Positions 55,763-64,000 of a stretch of 64,000 nt of DNA are shown here, piece by piece. Origin of the DNA: Alcaligenes sp. SORT26 (lineage in GTDB: Bacteria; Pseudomonadota; Gammaproteobacteria; Burkholderiales; Burkholderiaceae_B); contig NZ_CP070975.1 in the NCBI RefSeq assembly GCF_017377875.1, positions 1,488,001 to 1,552,000 of the forward strand, written 5' to 3'. The notes beneath the pieces were generated by a model. The model searched no databases. It saw nothing but the letters and a program-made list of their open reading frames with translations, and was not told the DNA's origin. Both the position numbers and the translations under genes were made by a program. Each line of letters starts with the position of its first letter. Within the stretch, counting starts at the first letter, position 1.

Positions 55763-57052
55763 ATGAAGCTACTTGTTGTCGGCAGCGGCGGCCGTGAACA
55801 CGCCTTGGCATGGCGCCTGGCCCAATCTGCACGGGTGCAAACTGTTTATGTTGCCCCTGGCAATGGCGGTACAGCCCGTGCTGAACGCATTGAAAACCTG
55901 GCTATCACCGATATCCAGGAACTGATTGCCTTTGTGAAGCAAGAAAAAATTGCCTTCACCATTGTGGGCCCCGAAGCCCCTCTGGCCGCAGGCATTGTGG
56001 ACGCCTTCCGTGCGGCCGGTCTGAAAATCTTTGGCCCTACCCAGGCAGCAGCACAACTGGAAAGCTCCAAAGACTACGCCAAAGCCTTTATGGTGCGTCA
56101 CAACATCCCAACGGCGGCCTACGCCACCTTTACCGATCCGGACGCTGCCAAGGATTACATCCGTCAGCAAGGCGCGCCGATTGTGGTCAAGGCCGACGGT
56201 CTGGCAGCAGGCAAGGGCGTAATTGTGGCTACCACGCTGGAAGAAGCGCTGGGCGCCATTGACGACATTCTGGGTGATGGCCGCTTTGGTGCTGCCGGTG
56301 CCCGCGTGGTCGTGGAAGAATGCCTGACCGGCGAAGAAGCCAGCTTCATCGTCATGTGTGATGGCAAGAATGTTCTGCCCATGGCAACCAGCCAGGATCA
56401 CAAACGCCTGAAAGACGGCGACCAGGGCCCGAACACAGGTGGCATGGGTGCCTACTCCCCCGCCCCTATCGTCAGCCCCACGCTGCACAACCGCATCATG
56501 CGCGAAGTCATTCACCCCACCATGCAAGGCATGGCCAAAGAAGGCTTGCCTTACTCGGGCTTTCTGTACGCGGGCGTGATGATTGACGACGGCCCGGACG
56601 CCACGCGCCCCATCAAGGTGCTGGAATTCAATTGCCGTATGGGCGACCCTGAAACCCAGCCCATCATGATGCGCATCAAAAGCGATCTGACCGAGACTTT
56701 CGAGCTGGCACTGGCTGGCAAGCTGGACGAGGCCACCATCGAATGGGATCGTCGCACCGCGATTGGCGTGGTACTGGCCGCAGCCAACTACCCCGAAGAA
56801 CCTCGTACCGGTGATGCCATCACGCAGTTTGCGAAAGACACCGACGAATGCATCACCTTCCATGCAGGCACTCAGATGAAAGAGGGCACCGTGGTAACCA
56901 CAGGGGGTCGTGTACTGTGTGTCACCGCCATGGCCGACTCCATCCGTCGCGCTCAGGAAGCCGCTTACGAGGCCATTTCCCAAACGCACTTCGACGGCAA
57001 GCAGTTCCGCACCGATATTGGCTGGCGCGCTCTGCCCAGCAGTGAATCCTGA
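55763..57052 (+). CDS. purD: Phosphoribosylamine-glycine ligase (GAR synthetase)
   Basis: 429 residues, ATP-grasp fold. MKLLVVGSGGREHALAWRLA at the start, GPEAPLAAGIVD, GLAAGKGVIVATT and the metal motif LEFNCRMGDPETQPIMMR. Second step of purine synthesis. hemF begins 21 bases after its stop. Confidence 0.97.
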   Translation: MKLLVVGSGGREHALAWRLAQSARVQTVYVAPGNGGTARAERIENLAITDIQELIAFVKQEKIAFTIVGPEAPLAAGIVDAFRAAGLKIFGPTQAAAQLESSKDYAKAFMVRHNIPTAAYATFTDPDAAKDYIRQQGAPIVVKADGLAAGKGVIVATTLEEALGAIDDILGDGRFGAAGARVVVEECLTGEEASFIVMCDGKNVLPMATSQDHKRLKDGDQGPNTGGMGAYSPAPIVSPTLHNRIMREVIHPTMQGMAKEGLPYSGFLYAGVMIDDGPDATRPIKVLEFNCRMGDPETQPIMMRIKSDLTETFELALAGKLDEATIEWDRRTAIGVVLAAANYPEEPRTGDAITQFAKDTDECITFHAGTQMKEGTVVTTGGRVLCVTAMADSIRRAQEAAYEAISQTHFDGKQFRTDIGWRALPSSES

Positions 57053-57073
57053 TTGTCGCAGCAAGGTCTTTTC

Positions 57074-57979
57074 ATGTCTTTACCCATTGATACCGTCCAG
57101 GCTTATTTCCGTCAGTTGCAAAGCCACATCGTGGACACACTTGAGCAACTGGATGGCACGCCTTTCGAGTCGGACCAGTGGGATCGTCCAGAAGGCGGTG
57201 GCGGTCTGTCCCGCCTGCTGGAGAACGGCCCCGTGTTCGAGCGGGCTGCCGTCCTGTTCAGCCATGTCAAAGGCAACACCCTGCCTCCTTCGGCCAGCGC
57301 TCACCGTCCTGAACTGGCCGGTCGCCCCTGGGAGGCCATGGGTGTTTCGCTGGTGATTCATCCGCGCAATCCCTTTGTACCCACCACGCACATGAACGTG
57401 CGCATGTTTGTGGCTCAAGCCCAGCAAGCCGACCAGGAAGATGTGTTCTGGTTTGGTGGCGGTCTGGACTTGACCCCTTACTACCTGGACGAAGACGATG
57501 CCCGCCATTTCCACCAGGTTTGCCACGATGCTTTGGCGCCACACGGCGCAGATTACTACCCGCGCTACAAGCGCTGGTGCGACGAGTACTTCTACCTGAA
57601 GCATCGCAATGAAACCCGTGGCATTGGCGGTATTTTCTACGACGACTTGAACGAACCCGGTTTCGACGCCAGCTTTGCCCTGACCCGTTCGGTAGGCAAC
57701 TCCTTTACCGATGCGTACGCACCGATTGTGCGCGCCCACATGGACCAGGAGTACACCCAGGCGCATCGGGACTTCCAGGCTATTCGCCGTGGCCGCTATG
57801 TCGAGTTCAATCTGGTCTTTGATCGCGGCACCCTGTTTGGCCTGCAGTCGGGTGGGCGGACTGAATCCATTCTGTTGTCCATGCCCCCTCAGGCCAACTG
57901 GCGTTATAACTGGTCGCCCGAAACAGGCACACCAGAAGCCGCCTTGGCGCAATACCTGGTACCACGCGAATGGATTTAA
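57074..57979 (+). CDS. hemF: Coproporphyrinogen III oxidase, oxygen-dependent
   Basis: 301 residues. The family strings [20 protein letters not shown] (signature), [13 protein letters not shown] and [20 protein letters not shown] are intact. It decarboxylates two propionates of coproporphyrinogen III in heme synthesis, with O2. Start at the ATG at 57074; an upstream TTG is dropped. Overlaps nadD by ten bases. Confidence 0.97.
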   Translation: MSLPIDTVQAYFRQLQSHIVDTLEQLDGTPFESDQWDRPEGGGGLSRLLENGPVFERAAVLFSHVKGNTLPPSASAHRPELAGRPWEAMGVSLVIHPRNPFVPTTHMNVRMFVAQAQQADQEDVFWFGGGLDLTPYYLDEDDARHFHQVCHDALAPHGADYYPRYKRWCDEYFYLKHRNETRGIGGIFYDDLNEPGFDASFALTRSVGNSFTDAYAPIVRAHMDQEYTQAHRDFQAIRRGRYVEFNLVFDRGTLFGLQSGGRTESILLSMPPQANWRYNWSPETGTPEAALAQYLVPREWI

Positions 57980-58587
57980 AGCGTGTGGGGCTACTGGGTG
58001 GCAGTTTCGACCCTATCCACAAAGCCCATGTAACGCTGGCCGTGGCCGCGTTTGAACAGCTCAAGCTGGACCAGGTGCAATTATTGCCCGCGGCCCAGCC
58101 CTGGCAGCGCAATACGCTAGGTGCGAGTACCGAGGACAGGCTCGCCATGGCAGAGCTGGCCGCCCAAAGCCACCCTGCCCTGGTGGTCAACCCAGTAGAA
58201 ATCCTGCGCGGGGGACCCACCTACACCATAGACACGGTGCGCACCTTGCCTGCCGGGTCTCAGTACTACTGGATTTTAGGCAGCGACCAATTGCATAATT
58301 TTTGCAGTTGGAACGACTGGCAGGAAATTCTTGAATACGTCGAACTGGCTGTTGCCCAGCGCCCAGGCAATTCCCTGGAAACGCCTGCCGCCTTGCAACA
58401 GGAACTGCATCGACTTCAGCGCCGTTTACATCAGATCGATTTTCTGCCCATGGACATCTCGGCGACCCAAATTCGGGAGCGAGTGCAGCGCGGTGACAAC
58501 ATCACCCCCCTGGTCCCGGAAAAAGTCGCTCAATACATTGACAAAAACCGGCTCTATCTTTCCCACCCACAGGCGCGCCCTGTATAG
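57970..58587 (+). CDS. nadD: Nicotinate-nucleotide adenylyltransferase
   Basis: 205 residues. Nucleotidyltransferase motifs [13 protein letters not shown] and [12 protein letters not shown] (ISSTxIR type). Makes deamido-NAD from NaMN and ATP. The start ATG lies inside the last codons of hemF (GAATGGATTTAA), implying coupling; rsfS follows after eight bases, the usual nadD-rsfS-rlmH order. Confidence 0.95.
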   Translation: MDLKRVGLLGGSFDPIHKAHVTLAVAAFEQLKLDQVQLLPAAQPWQRNTLGASTEDRLAMAELAAQSHPALVVNPVEILRGGPTYTIDTVRTLPAGSQYYWILGSDQLHNFCSWNDWQEILEYVELAVAQRPGNSLETPAALQQELHRLQRRLHQIDFLPMDISATQIRERVQRGDNITPLVPEKVAQYIDKNRLYLSHPQARPV

Positions 58588-58595
58588 TTCTTTTT

Positions 58596-59000
58596 ATGAA
58601 TATAGAAACACTTCAACGACTCGTCATCGATGCTCTCGAAGACGTCAAAGCTCAAGACATCAAGGTCTTTAGCACTACCCACATGACCGGCCTGTTCGAT
58701 CGTGTGGTCATCGCCAGTGGTACATCCAACCGGCAAACCCGCGCTCTGGCCCAGAACGTGTTTGATAAAGCACGCCAACAGAAAGTCGAAGTCCTGGCCC
58801 ATGAAGGCGAGGATACCGGCGAATGGGTCTTGCTGGATCTGGGCGATATCGTGGTGCATTGCATGCAGCCCGCTATCCGCCAGTACTACAACCTGGAAGA
58901 GCTGTGGGGCGAGCGCCCCGTCGACGTCGAACTGCTGCCGCAATCGCGTCAGGTTCCACCTGCAGGCTTTTTCGCCAGCGCCGACGAAGACGAAGACTAA
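58596..59000 (+). CDS. rsfS: Ribosomal silencing factor
   Basis: 134 residues. LVIDALEDVKAQDIKVFST, VASGTSNRQ-like segment (VIASGTSNRQTRALA) and WVLLDLGDIVVHCMQPAIRQ are RsfS/Iojap marks. It binds ribosomal protein L14 and blocks subunit joining when nutrients are short. The tail (about 108-134) is longer than the core and acidic at its end. Confidence 0.95.
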   Translation: MNIETLQRLVIDALEDVKAQDIKVFSTTHMTGLFDRVVIASGTSNRQTRALAQNVFDKARQQKVEVLAHEGEDTGEWVLLDLGDIVVHCMQPAIRQYYNLEELWGERPVDVELLPQSRQVPPAGFFASADEDED

Positions 59001-59029
59001 GCGCTTCCTCTGCCCTGTCGGCAACACCC

Positions 59030-59060
59030 GGGCCGCCGCTTGTGATGCGGCCTTTTTTTT
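59030..59060 (+). terminator. Terminator after rsfS
   Basis: GGCCGC/GCGGCC stem, ten-base loop and eight T. Confidence 0.75.
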
Positions 59061-59081
59061 ACCGCCGGGCCGCCCCAAGGT

Positions 59082-59136
59082 AAAAACGCCCCCCTGGGGG
59101 GCAGCAAGCCGAAGGCGCAGCGTGGGGGCTTTTTTT
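59082..59136 (+). terminator. Second, GC-rich terminator before rlmH
   Basis: GCCCCC (59088-59093) pairs with GGGGGC (59124-59129), enclosing an inner CCCCC/GGGGG hairpin and GCAAGCCGAAGGCGCAGCG, followed by seven T. The layout resembles a hairpin repeat that I recall from Bordetella and Achromobacter genomes (memory, unchecked). Confidence 0.65.
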
Positions 59137-59147
59137 AGCGTTTTTTC

Positions 59148-59618
59148 ATGAAACTCATTGTCATCGCGGTAGGTCAGCGTATGCCCGACTGGGTGGAACA
59201 AGGCTGGCAGGAATACGCACGCCGCATGCCCCAGGATTGCGCCATTGAGCTGCGCGAAATCAAGGCTGAACCCCGTACCAGCGGCAAGACGCCTGCCCAG
59301 ATGATGCAGGCCGAAGCCAAGCGCATTGAAGCGGCGATTCCCGCCCAGGCGATGCGCATTGCCCTGGACGAACGCGGCAAGGACCTGACCACCGTCAAGC
59401 TGGCCCAGGAACTGGAACGCTGGCGTAGTAGCGGCCAGGACATTGCAATTTTGGTCGGTGGCCCGGACGGGCTGGATGCCGCCTTGAAGCAAAGCTGCCA
59501 CGGCATGCTGCGCCTGTCTTCCCTGACCTTGCCCCACCCCTTGGTCCGCATTTTTCTGGCCGAACAGCTTTACCGTGCCTGGTCCGTCATGACCGGACAT
59601 CCGTATCACCGCGCCTGA
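59148..59618 (+). CDS. rlmH: 23S rRNA (pseudouridine1915-N3)-methyltransferase
   Basis: 156 residues, SPOUT fold, full length. [20 protein letters not shown] at the start, [27 protein letters not shown] and the C-terminal ending [18 protein letters not shown] are diagnostic. It methylates the pseudouridine in helix 69 of assembled ribosomes. Separated from rsfS by two terminators but in the conserved order. Confidence 0.97.
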   Translation: MKLIVIAVGQRMPDWVEQGWQEYARRMPQDCAIELREIKAEPRTSGKTPAQMMQAEAKRIEAAIPAQAMRIALDERGKDLTTVKLAQELERWRSSGQDIAILVGGPDGLDAALKQSCHGMLRLSSLTLPHPLVRIFLAEQLYRAWSVMTGHPYHRA

Positions 59619-59644
59619 ACCCTTTTTGCCAGTCCCTGTTTCCT

Positions 59645-60256
59645 ATGTCTTTTCAGCCTATCTATCTGGCCTCCGCCAGCCCTCGACGCCACGACCTGCT
59701 CAACAGCATTCAAATCAGCCACGAGGTACTGAATGTCCCCAGCCCTCCCGGCGAGGACGAGCCCCGTCTGGAACAGGAGGCCGTGCTGGACTATGTACGC
59801 CGCACCGCCCGTGACAAGCTGCTGCGTGCGCTGGAATGGCGTGCCCAGAACAGCAGCCTGGATCAGGAACGCGCTATTTTGAGTGCAGATACAACCGTCT
59901 GCATGGGCGAAGACATTTTTGGCAAACCCTCGGATATTGAAGACGCTGCACGCATCTTGCGTGAGCTCTCGGGTCGCCGTCACAAAGTCATGACGGCCTT
60001 GTCCTTGGGCGTGGGCGGGGTGGAATTTGAAAGCATCAGCATTAGCGAAGTCAGCTTCAAGACTCTGAACGAGCAGGAAATTGCAGAATACTGCGCCAGC
60101 GGTGAACCGATGGGCAAAGCCGGTGCCTATGGTATTCAAGGTTTGGGCGGAGCGTTTATCAGCCACTTGAGTGGCAGTTATACCGGCGTGATGGGTTTGC
60201 CTGTGCATGAAACCTACCGCTTGCTGGAACTGGCGAATCTGAAGATCCGCGCATAA
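59645..60256 (+). CDS. maf: Maf-family nucleotide pyrophosphatase
   Basis: 203 residues. YLASASPRRHDLL at the N-terminus, SADTTVCMGEDIFGKP and SGRRHKVMTALSL are Maf motifs, with GKAGAYGIQGLGGAFI near the end. Hydrolyses non-canonical or methylated nucleotides (dTTP/UTP type, YhdE-like). Begins 27 bases after rlmH. Confidence 0.94.
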   Translation: MSFQPIYLASASPRRHDLLNSIQISHEVLNVPSPPGEDEPRLEQEAVLDYVRRTARDKLLRALEWRAQNSSLDQERAILSADTTVCMGEDIFGKPSDIEDAARILRELSGRRHKVMTALSLGVGGVEFESISISEVSFKTLNEQEIAEYCASGEPMGKAGAYGIQGLGGAFISHLSGSYTGVMGLPVHETYRLLELANLKIRA

Positions 60257-60292
60257 GGCCAGTCCCAAGCGGAGAAACAGCCCGACCTGTAC

Positions 60293-60336
60293 AAGAATGG
60301 GGAACTATCCTGTCACGGCCCAGTCCCATTCTTTTA
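60293..60336 (+). terminator. Terminator after maf
   Basis: AAGAATGGG/CCCATTCTT stem with 23-base loop and T-rich tail. Confidence 0.65.
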
Positions 60337-60352
60337 TTCTGTTTGGATCTTA

Positions 60353-60375
60353 GTATATATTTTCTGGATATATAC
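60353..60375. promoter_or_regulatory. Palindrome upstream of dsbG
   Basis: Perfect 8-bp arms GTATATAT/ATATATAC with a seven-base spacer, 32 bases before the dsbG start. Position suits an operator or a promoter -10 region. Confidence 0.5.
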
Positions 60376-60406
60376 ACTTACCGACTGTTTTGCAGGATTA
60401 ACCACC

Positions 60407-61180
60407 ATGCCGCTTTCCTCTATTTCGATTCGTCTTGCCCTGGCCGGTTTACTGTGTGCCAGCACCCTGGCACAAGCCGCCGACCGCCCTGCTGCCCTGA
60501 AGGCGCTGGAAGAACAAGGGCTGTCTATTGTGGGCGAGTTCGATGCGCCCGGTGGCTTGAAAGCCTGGGGCGCCTATAGTGGCAATCGTGCCTTGGCCGT
60601 CTACAGCCTGCCCGACGGGCAACACATGATGGTCGGCACCCTGATCGATGCCAAGGGCGAAGAAGTCCGCCCGGCCGGTCTGGACAAGCTGGTTCAACCC
60701 GCCATCGCCAAAGACATGCTGGGCAAGCTGGAACAATCCCGCTGGATCAAGGATGGCGACGACAAGGCCCCCCGCGTGGTCTACGTCTTTACGGACCCGA
60801 ACTGCCCCTACTGCATGCAGTTCTGGCAAATGGCCCGCCCCTGGGTGGAGTCGGGCAAGGTACAACTGCGCCACATCATGGTGGGTATTCTGGCCCCCAG
60901 CAGCAGCCTGAAATCCGCTGCAATCCTGGCTGCCAAGAATCCTACACAAGCCTTGAACGAACATTCCCTGGCCATGTTGAAAGATCGTAGTGCAGGCGTA
61001 AAAGGTCTGGACAGCGTGCCCAGCAACATCGAGGCCGACCTGACCCGCAATGAAGACCTGATGATGGGTTGGGATCTGCGCGCGACGCCCGCCATGGTCT
61101 GGCAGGACGAGCAAGGTCACATTCAAATGCAGACCGGCGCCTCGCCCGACATTACCGAACGCGTATTCGGCCCACGCTAA
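60407..61180 (+). CDS. dsbG: Periplasmic thiol:disulfide isomerase/chaperone
   Basis: 257 residues. Signal peptide about 1-24 (ALAGLLCASTLAQA), N-terminal dimerisation domain, then a thioredoxin-like domain with the redox site CPYC in YVFTDPNCPYCMQFW and cis-Pro in RATPAMVW. DsbG reduces sulfenylated cysteines and repairs disulfides in the periplasm. Cys-Pro-Tyr-Cys fits DsbC/DsbG; length and the inserts favour DsbG. A small DsrE-like gene follows after 20 bases. Confidence 0.92.
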   Translation: MPLSSISIRLALAGLLCASTLAQAADRPAALKALEEQGLSIVGEFDAPGGLKAWGAYSGNRALAVYSLPDGQHMMVGTLIDAKGEEVRPAGLDKLVQPAIAKDMLGKLEQSRWIKDGDDKAPRVVYVFTDPNCPYCMQFWQMARPWVESGKVQLRHIMVGILAPSSSLKSAAILAAKNPTQALNEHSLAMLKDRSAGVKGLDSVPSNIEADLTRNEDLMMGWDLRATPAMVWQDEQGHIQMQTGASPDITERVFGPR

Positions 61181-61200
61181 CTTCACCAGGAACACTATCC

Positions 61201-61503
61201 ATGAGCCACTGCGTTCTCTTGCACGCCCCCACCCCTGATGCCCTGGAGCGTGCACGCAGCAATGCTCGCAATTTGCTCAAGGATATGCCGGATGCCCAGA
61301 TCCGTATCATCGTCAATGCGCAGGCCGTCAAAGCCTGCGTAGAAGGCGCTAAGCACGATTGTGACGGCTATACCTATCTGTGCCCCAATACGCTGCGTAA
61401 CCAGTCACTAAATGCGCCTGAACGCTTCCAGACACTGGAGCAAGGCGCCATCACGGCACTGGTGCAACTCCAGGCCGAAAACTGGATTTATATCCGCGCC
61501 TGA
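61201..61503 (+). CDS. Small DsrE-like protein
   Basis: 100 residues, with AGGA upstream. MSHCVLLHAPTPDALERARS, AQIRIIVNAQAVKACVEG and YLCPNTLRNQSLNAPERF follow the DsrE/YchN pattern: a small Rossmann-like fold with a Cys-bearing loop (Cys in TYLCPNT). Related proteins carry sulfur or form trimers of unknown role. It may be cotranscribed with dsbG, which would place two thiol-active proteins together, though this one is cytoplasmic. Confidence 0.7.
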   Translation: MSHCVLLHAPTPDALERARSNARNLLKDMPDAQIRIIVNAQAVKACVEGAKHDCDGYTYLCPNTLRNQSLNAPERFQTLEQGAITALVQLQAENWIYIRA

Positions 61504-61635
61504 TAGGGTGTAGGGTCAGAACAACAGACCATACTGGCCGGTCATGATTCTGCCTGCCCTGACCCAAACCTTGATACGATAGCTGGGCCCGCGACAAGCG
61601 GGCCTATTTCCACCCCGTATCACAAGGAATCTGTC

Positions 61636-62406
61636 ATGCCCACCCTCTCCCGCGCTGCTCTGCGTCCCTGCTTATTACTGGCTTTGTTTGCTTTAGGAAG
61701 CAGCCAGGCACTGGCACAGCAAACTACGATTGGTGTGGGTGTGGGCTTTGCTCCCAAGTATGAAGGCGCTGACAGCTACGATGGTCGTTTCTACCCGCTG
61801 CTCTCGCACCGCAATGGCCACTTCTTCCTGGCCCCTAAAGCGGGCATGCCTGCCATTGGCCTGCAAACCAACCTGACCGACAACTGGACCATCGGCACCT
61901 ATGCCGCCCTGGCCCGTGCCCGTAAATCCGGTGATGCTGACCGTTTGTACGGCACCGACGATATTGATCGTCACGGTAATCTGGGCGTGTTCACCGCCTA
62001 CCGACTGGGCAATGCCAAGATCGAAGGTAGTTACTATCAGGCGCTGAAAAGTGGCTATGGCGCAACCGCCGTACTGGATCTGAGCTACCGTCTCTGGAAC
62101 GATCAGGACAGCAGCTTCTCCCTAGGCGCTGAACTGAAATGGTCCAACGAAAAAGCCATGCGCACTTACTTTGGTGTGAAGTCGCACGAAGCGGCAGCCA
62201 GCAATGGTCAACTGCGCAGCTACCGTCCTGATGCAGGCCTGCGCTCCTACGCGCTGTACGGCCAGTACACCCACAAGCTCAGCGAAAGCTGGTCCCTGCA
62301 AGGCGTGCTGGGTGTGAACACGCTGGGTGAAGAAGCCAAAGACAGCCCGCTGGTCGAGAAAAACAGCAGCGTCTTTGGTGGCGTAGGCTTGGGCTACAGC
62401 TTCTAA
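61636..62406 (+). CDS. MipA/OmpV family outer-membrane protein
   Basis: 256 residues. Signal peptide about 1-28 (LLALFALGSSQALAQ). The mature chain starts TTIGVGVGFAPKYEGADSYD, the MipA/OmpV opening, and is built of amphipathic beta strands, ending in aromatic YSF as outer-membrane barrels do. Members scaffold murein enzymes (MipA) or act as channels. AAGGAA precedes the start. Function here not further deducible. Confidence 0.9.
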   Translation: MPTLSRAALRPCLLLALFALGSSQALAQQTTIGVGVGFAPKYEGADSYDGRFYPLLSHRNGHFFLAPKAGMPAIGLQTNLTDNWTIGTYAALARARKSGDADRLYGTDDIDRHGNLGVFTAYRLGNAKIEGSYYQALKSGYGATAVLDLSYRLWNDQDSSFSLGAELKWSNEKAMRTYFGVKSHEAAASNGQLRSYRPDAGLRSYALYGQYTHKLSESWSLQGVLGVNTLGEEAKDSPLVEKNSSVFGGVGLGYSF

Positions 62407-62409
62407 AGC

Positions 62410-62787
62410 CTAGGGTCTGCCAACCCGCTTGACCGTCAAGCCGTTGTGTTCCAGGCGTGCCTGCACAACGGCTCGATGATCACCCTGAATCTCCAGCGTT
62501 CCTTCTTTTAGCGTCCCGCCCGCTCCACAGGCGTTTTTCAGCTCCTTGACCAAAGCCTTGAGCTGCTCTTCCGGCATGACCAGCCCCGCAACAACGGTCA
62601 CCCCCTTCCCCTTGCGCCCCTTGGTTTCCAAGCTCAGACGCACCGGCCCTTGAGTCTGGGACAAGCTTTCCTGACGACGATTTTCCTCGCAACGGCATTG
62701 GTTCTGCGGCTGCCCACAATCCGGGCACATGCGCCCTTGCTCGGTGCTGTAGACCAATCGAGACAATTGATCCGATAAGCTGGCCAT
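62410..62787 (-). CDS. yciH: SUI1/eIF1-type translation factor YciH
   Basis: 125 residues. A four-Cys zinc-ribbon-like start (CPDCGQPQNQCRC) precedes the SUI1 domain (TKGRKGKGVTVVAGL, LKNACGAGGTLKEGTLEIQG). YciH is thought to affect initiation fidelity, perhaps under stress. Convergent with the MipA gene, three bases apart. Confidence 0.93.
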   Translation of the reverse strand: MASLSDQLSRLVYSTEQGRMCPDCGQPQNQCRCEENRRQESLSQTQGPVRLSLETKGRKGKGVTVVAGLVMPEEQLKALVKELKNACGAGGTLKEGTLEIQGDHRAVVQARLEHNGLTVKRVGRP

Positions 62788-62810
62788 GGAATCTGGCTCC
62801 TTGAATAATA

Positions 62811-62838
62811 AAAAAGCCCACCGAACTCGGTGGGCTTT
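62811..62838. terminator. Terminator after the YdgA-like gene
   Basis: AAAGCCCACCGA/TCGGTGGGCTTT stem, two-base loop, with T run on the minus strand. It is bordered by A/T runs and could also affect reading toward yciH. Confidence 0.85.
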
Positions 62839-62861
62839 ACGCTGGACAAAGCCCAGACGAA

Positions 62862-64000
62862 TTACATCATGCCCATCAGGACCAGACCAAGCAATTGCTC
62901 GGAGGTAAAGCGTTGGCCGTTGATGTCGAACACGCGGTCCTTGCCGTCGTACTTGATGGCAGTCGACACACCGTTTTCGTCATTCTTGAGCATCTTGGAC
63001 TCAGCGTAAGGAGCCACAGCCGCATCCAGAATCATGTCCAGCATGGCGGCATTGCCTTCCTCAGCCGACATACCTTCAGCCTTGTCCATTTCGGTAGCCA
63101 GGTCACGCAGCATGGGCTTGGAAATCAACACATCCAGTTGAGCGGCAGGAATCGCTTCCACCCACAACTCTGGGCTTTCTTTCAGCTCTTGAAGGCTGGC
63201 GTTAGGCTTCTGGAAATCCATGCGCAAGGTCGCTTTGGACTCACCAGCCGCGGTGTACCAACGCAGTGGCTCAACGCGCAGAACAGGCTTGTTCTCCAGT
63301 GCTTGCAGAACCAGTTCCATCATTTTATCGGCGGTGGCCGAGTCTACGGAATCCAGATCGTTTTGCAGATTGGAATCAGAAACCAGCTTGGACAGAGCAG
63401 AAATGGCAGGAGCAGACACACGGTCAAAGCTCATGACCAGCTCAGCCGAACCCAGCTTGATCTTGTCTTCAAACACCAGATCGGACAATTGGTAGCTGAT
63501 CTTGGTATCGCTGATGGAATCTTTGGTGACAGCGTCAGAGTTCAGTGCAATCTGCTTGAAGGTAATGCCATCGGTTTCAGCGGTTTGCATCTTGATGTTA
63601 TCAACGCTCAGCTTGCCCACTTGGGTGCCGTTCACATTGATGTCACCATTTTGCTTGAAGTCCACCATAAAGTTGTCGGCTTCCAGCTTCAAGGGATCTG
63701 CGCTGATGTCATCCACAAACAACTTGGGGAAGCTGCCTGTCACAACAATATCTTTGCTCTTGCCACCGGCTTTGGTGCGCAACTGACCACCGCTGAAATC
63801 CACCTTGATTTCGTCGCCCTGGTGCTTGATGGCTTCAAAATGCATATTGGAATCGACGGCACCGTCAAAACCCACCAGGCTGTCAGCCCACAGAGGGGTC
63901 TTGTCGCCGGTCAGCTTGAACCAGCCTTCCGTGTCCTTGGTCTTGACCAGGGTGCTGTGCGACAAAGCGGCAACGGGGGTGAAGTTACCCAGTGCCAATG
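62862..64000 (-). CDS. YdgA/DUF945 family protein, N-terminus outside window
   Basis: At least 379 codons; the frame is open through the right edge, so the start lies beyond it. The C-terminal half is typical DUF945: repeated beta strands (FVDDISADPLKLEADNFMVD, VLRVEPLRWYTAAGESKATL) and the ending FDINGQRFTSEQLLGLVLMG. Family members are periplasmic or inner-membrane-anchored, of unknown function. A terminator follows 24 bases after the stop. Confidence 0.85.
   Translation of the reverse strand, partial: LALGNFTPVAALSHSTLVKTKDTEGWFKLTGDKTPLWADSLVGFDGAVDSNMHFEAIKHQGDEIKVDFSGGQLRTKAGGKSKDIVVTGSFPKLFVDDISADPLKLEADNFMVDFKQNGDINVNGTQVGKLSVDNIKMQTAETDGITFKQIALNSDAVTKDSISDTKISYQLSDLVFEDKIKLGSAELVMSFDRVSAPAISALSKLVSDSNLQNDLDSVDSATADKMMELVLQALENKPVLRVEPLRWYTAAGESKATLRMDFQKPNASLQELKESPELWVEAIPAAQLDVLISKPMLRDLATEMDKAEGMSAEEGNAAMLDMILDAAVAPYAESKMLKNDENGVSTAIKYDGKDRVFDINGQRFTSEQLLGLVLMGMM

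Noticed and set aside
55769-57064. Open frame of over 400 codons opposite purD
   Set aside because: Shadow of purD; low-complexity composition.

Overview
The window reads as a piece of a betaproteobacterial chromosome of the family Alcaligenaceae, most likely Alcaligenes or a close relative. This rests on gene content (class I fructose bisphosphatase, an H-NS protein of the BpH3 type, cytochrome c', an ectoine/hydroxyectoine locus) and on overall resemblance of the proteins. It is an inference and no database search was run. Genes are packed closely on both strands, coding DNA is GC-rich, and the regulatory gaps are visibly AT-rich. No phage, insertion sequence or CRISPR array was seen.

Layout. 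1-4.0 kb: truncated sensor kinase, a response regulator with N-terminal excisionase-like HTH, and a PAS-containing chemoreceptor. 4.0-8.1 kb: GDT1-type manganese exporter behind a yybP-ykoY riboswitch, a GT39-like glycosyltransferase, and a divergent LysR/azoreductase pair. 8.3-13.5 kb: ribA, a secreted protein, cytochrome b561, an ABC1 kinase and a YpfJ-type zinc peptidase. 13.5-14.3 kb: tRNA-Lys(CTT) with a second, broken copy of its 3' half and terminator 579 bp downstream. 14.4-17.5 kb: MarR/TauD-dioxygenase/MFS cluster with a 31-bp palindrome, plus a 38-residue ORF. 18.0-26.5 kb: glnK-amtB, cytochrome c', purB, GST, AraC regulator, esterase, TSUP carrier, mnmA. 26.7-32.1 kb: FAD-linked 2-hydroxyacid dehydrogenase, DAHP synthase with a Phe/Tyr leader-peptide attenuator, cstA-ybdD.

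32.6-40.7 kb is the most coherent block: a likely (hydroxy)ectoine importer ehuBCDA on the plus strand, and facing it ectR-ectA-ectB-ectC-ectD on the minus strand, with a DUF2239 gene between. The cell can apparently make, hydroxylate and re-import this compatible solute. No ectoine-degradation genes lie in the window. The ectR promoter is a near-consensus sigma-70 site with an inverted repeat beginning right after the -10 box.

41-54.8 kb: yddG exporter, tldD, H-NS, pepN, fbp, quinone reductase, EamA carrier, D-malate/tartrate dehydrogenase, ghrA and a HerA-like ATPase. 55-62.8 kb: housekeeping run yebC, purD, hemF, nadD, rsfS, rlmH, maf, then dsbG, a small DsrE-like protein, MipA and YciH. 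A YdgA/DUF945 gene runs off the right edge.

The most informative non-coding elements are the aroG attenuator, the manganese riboswitch, the ect promoter/operator, the duplicated tRNA-Lys 3' half, and several unexplained palindromes upstream of single genes.
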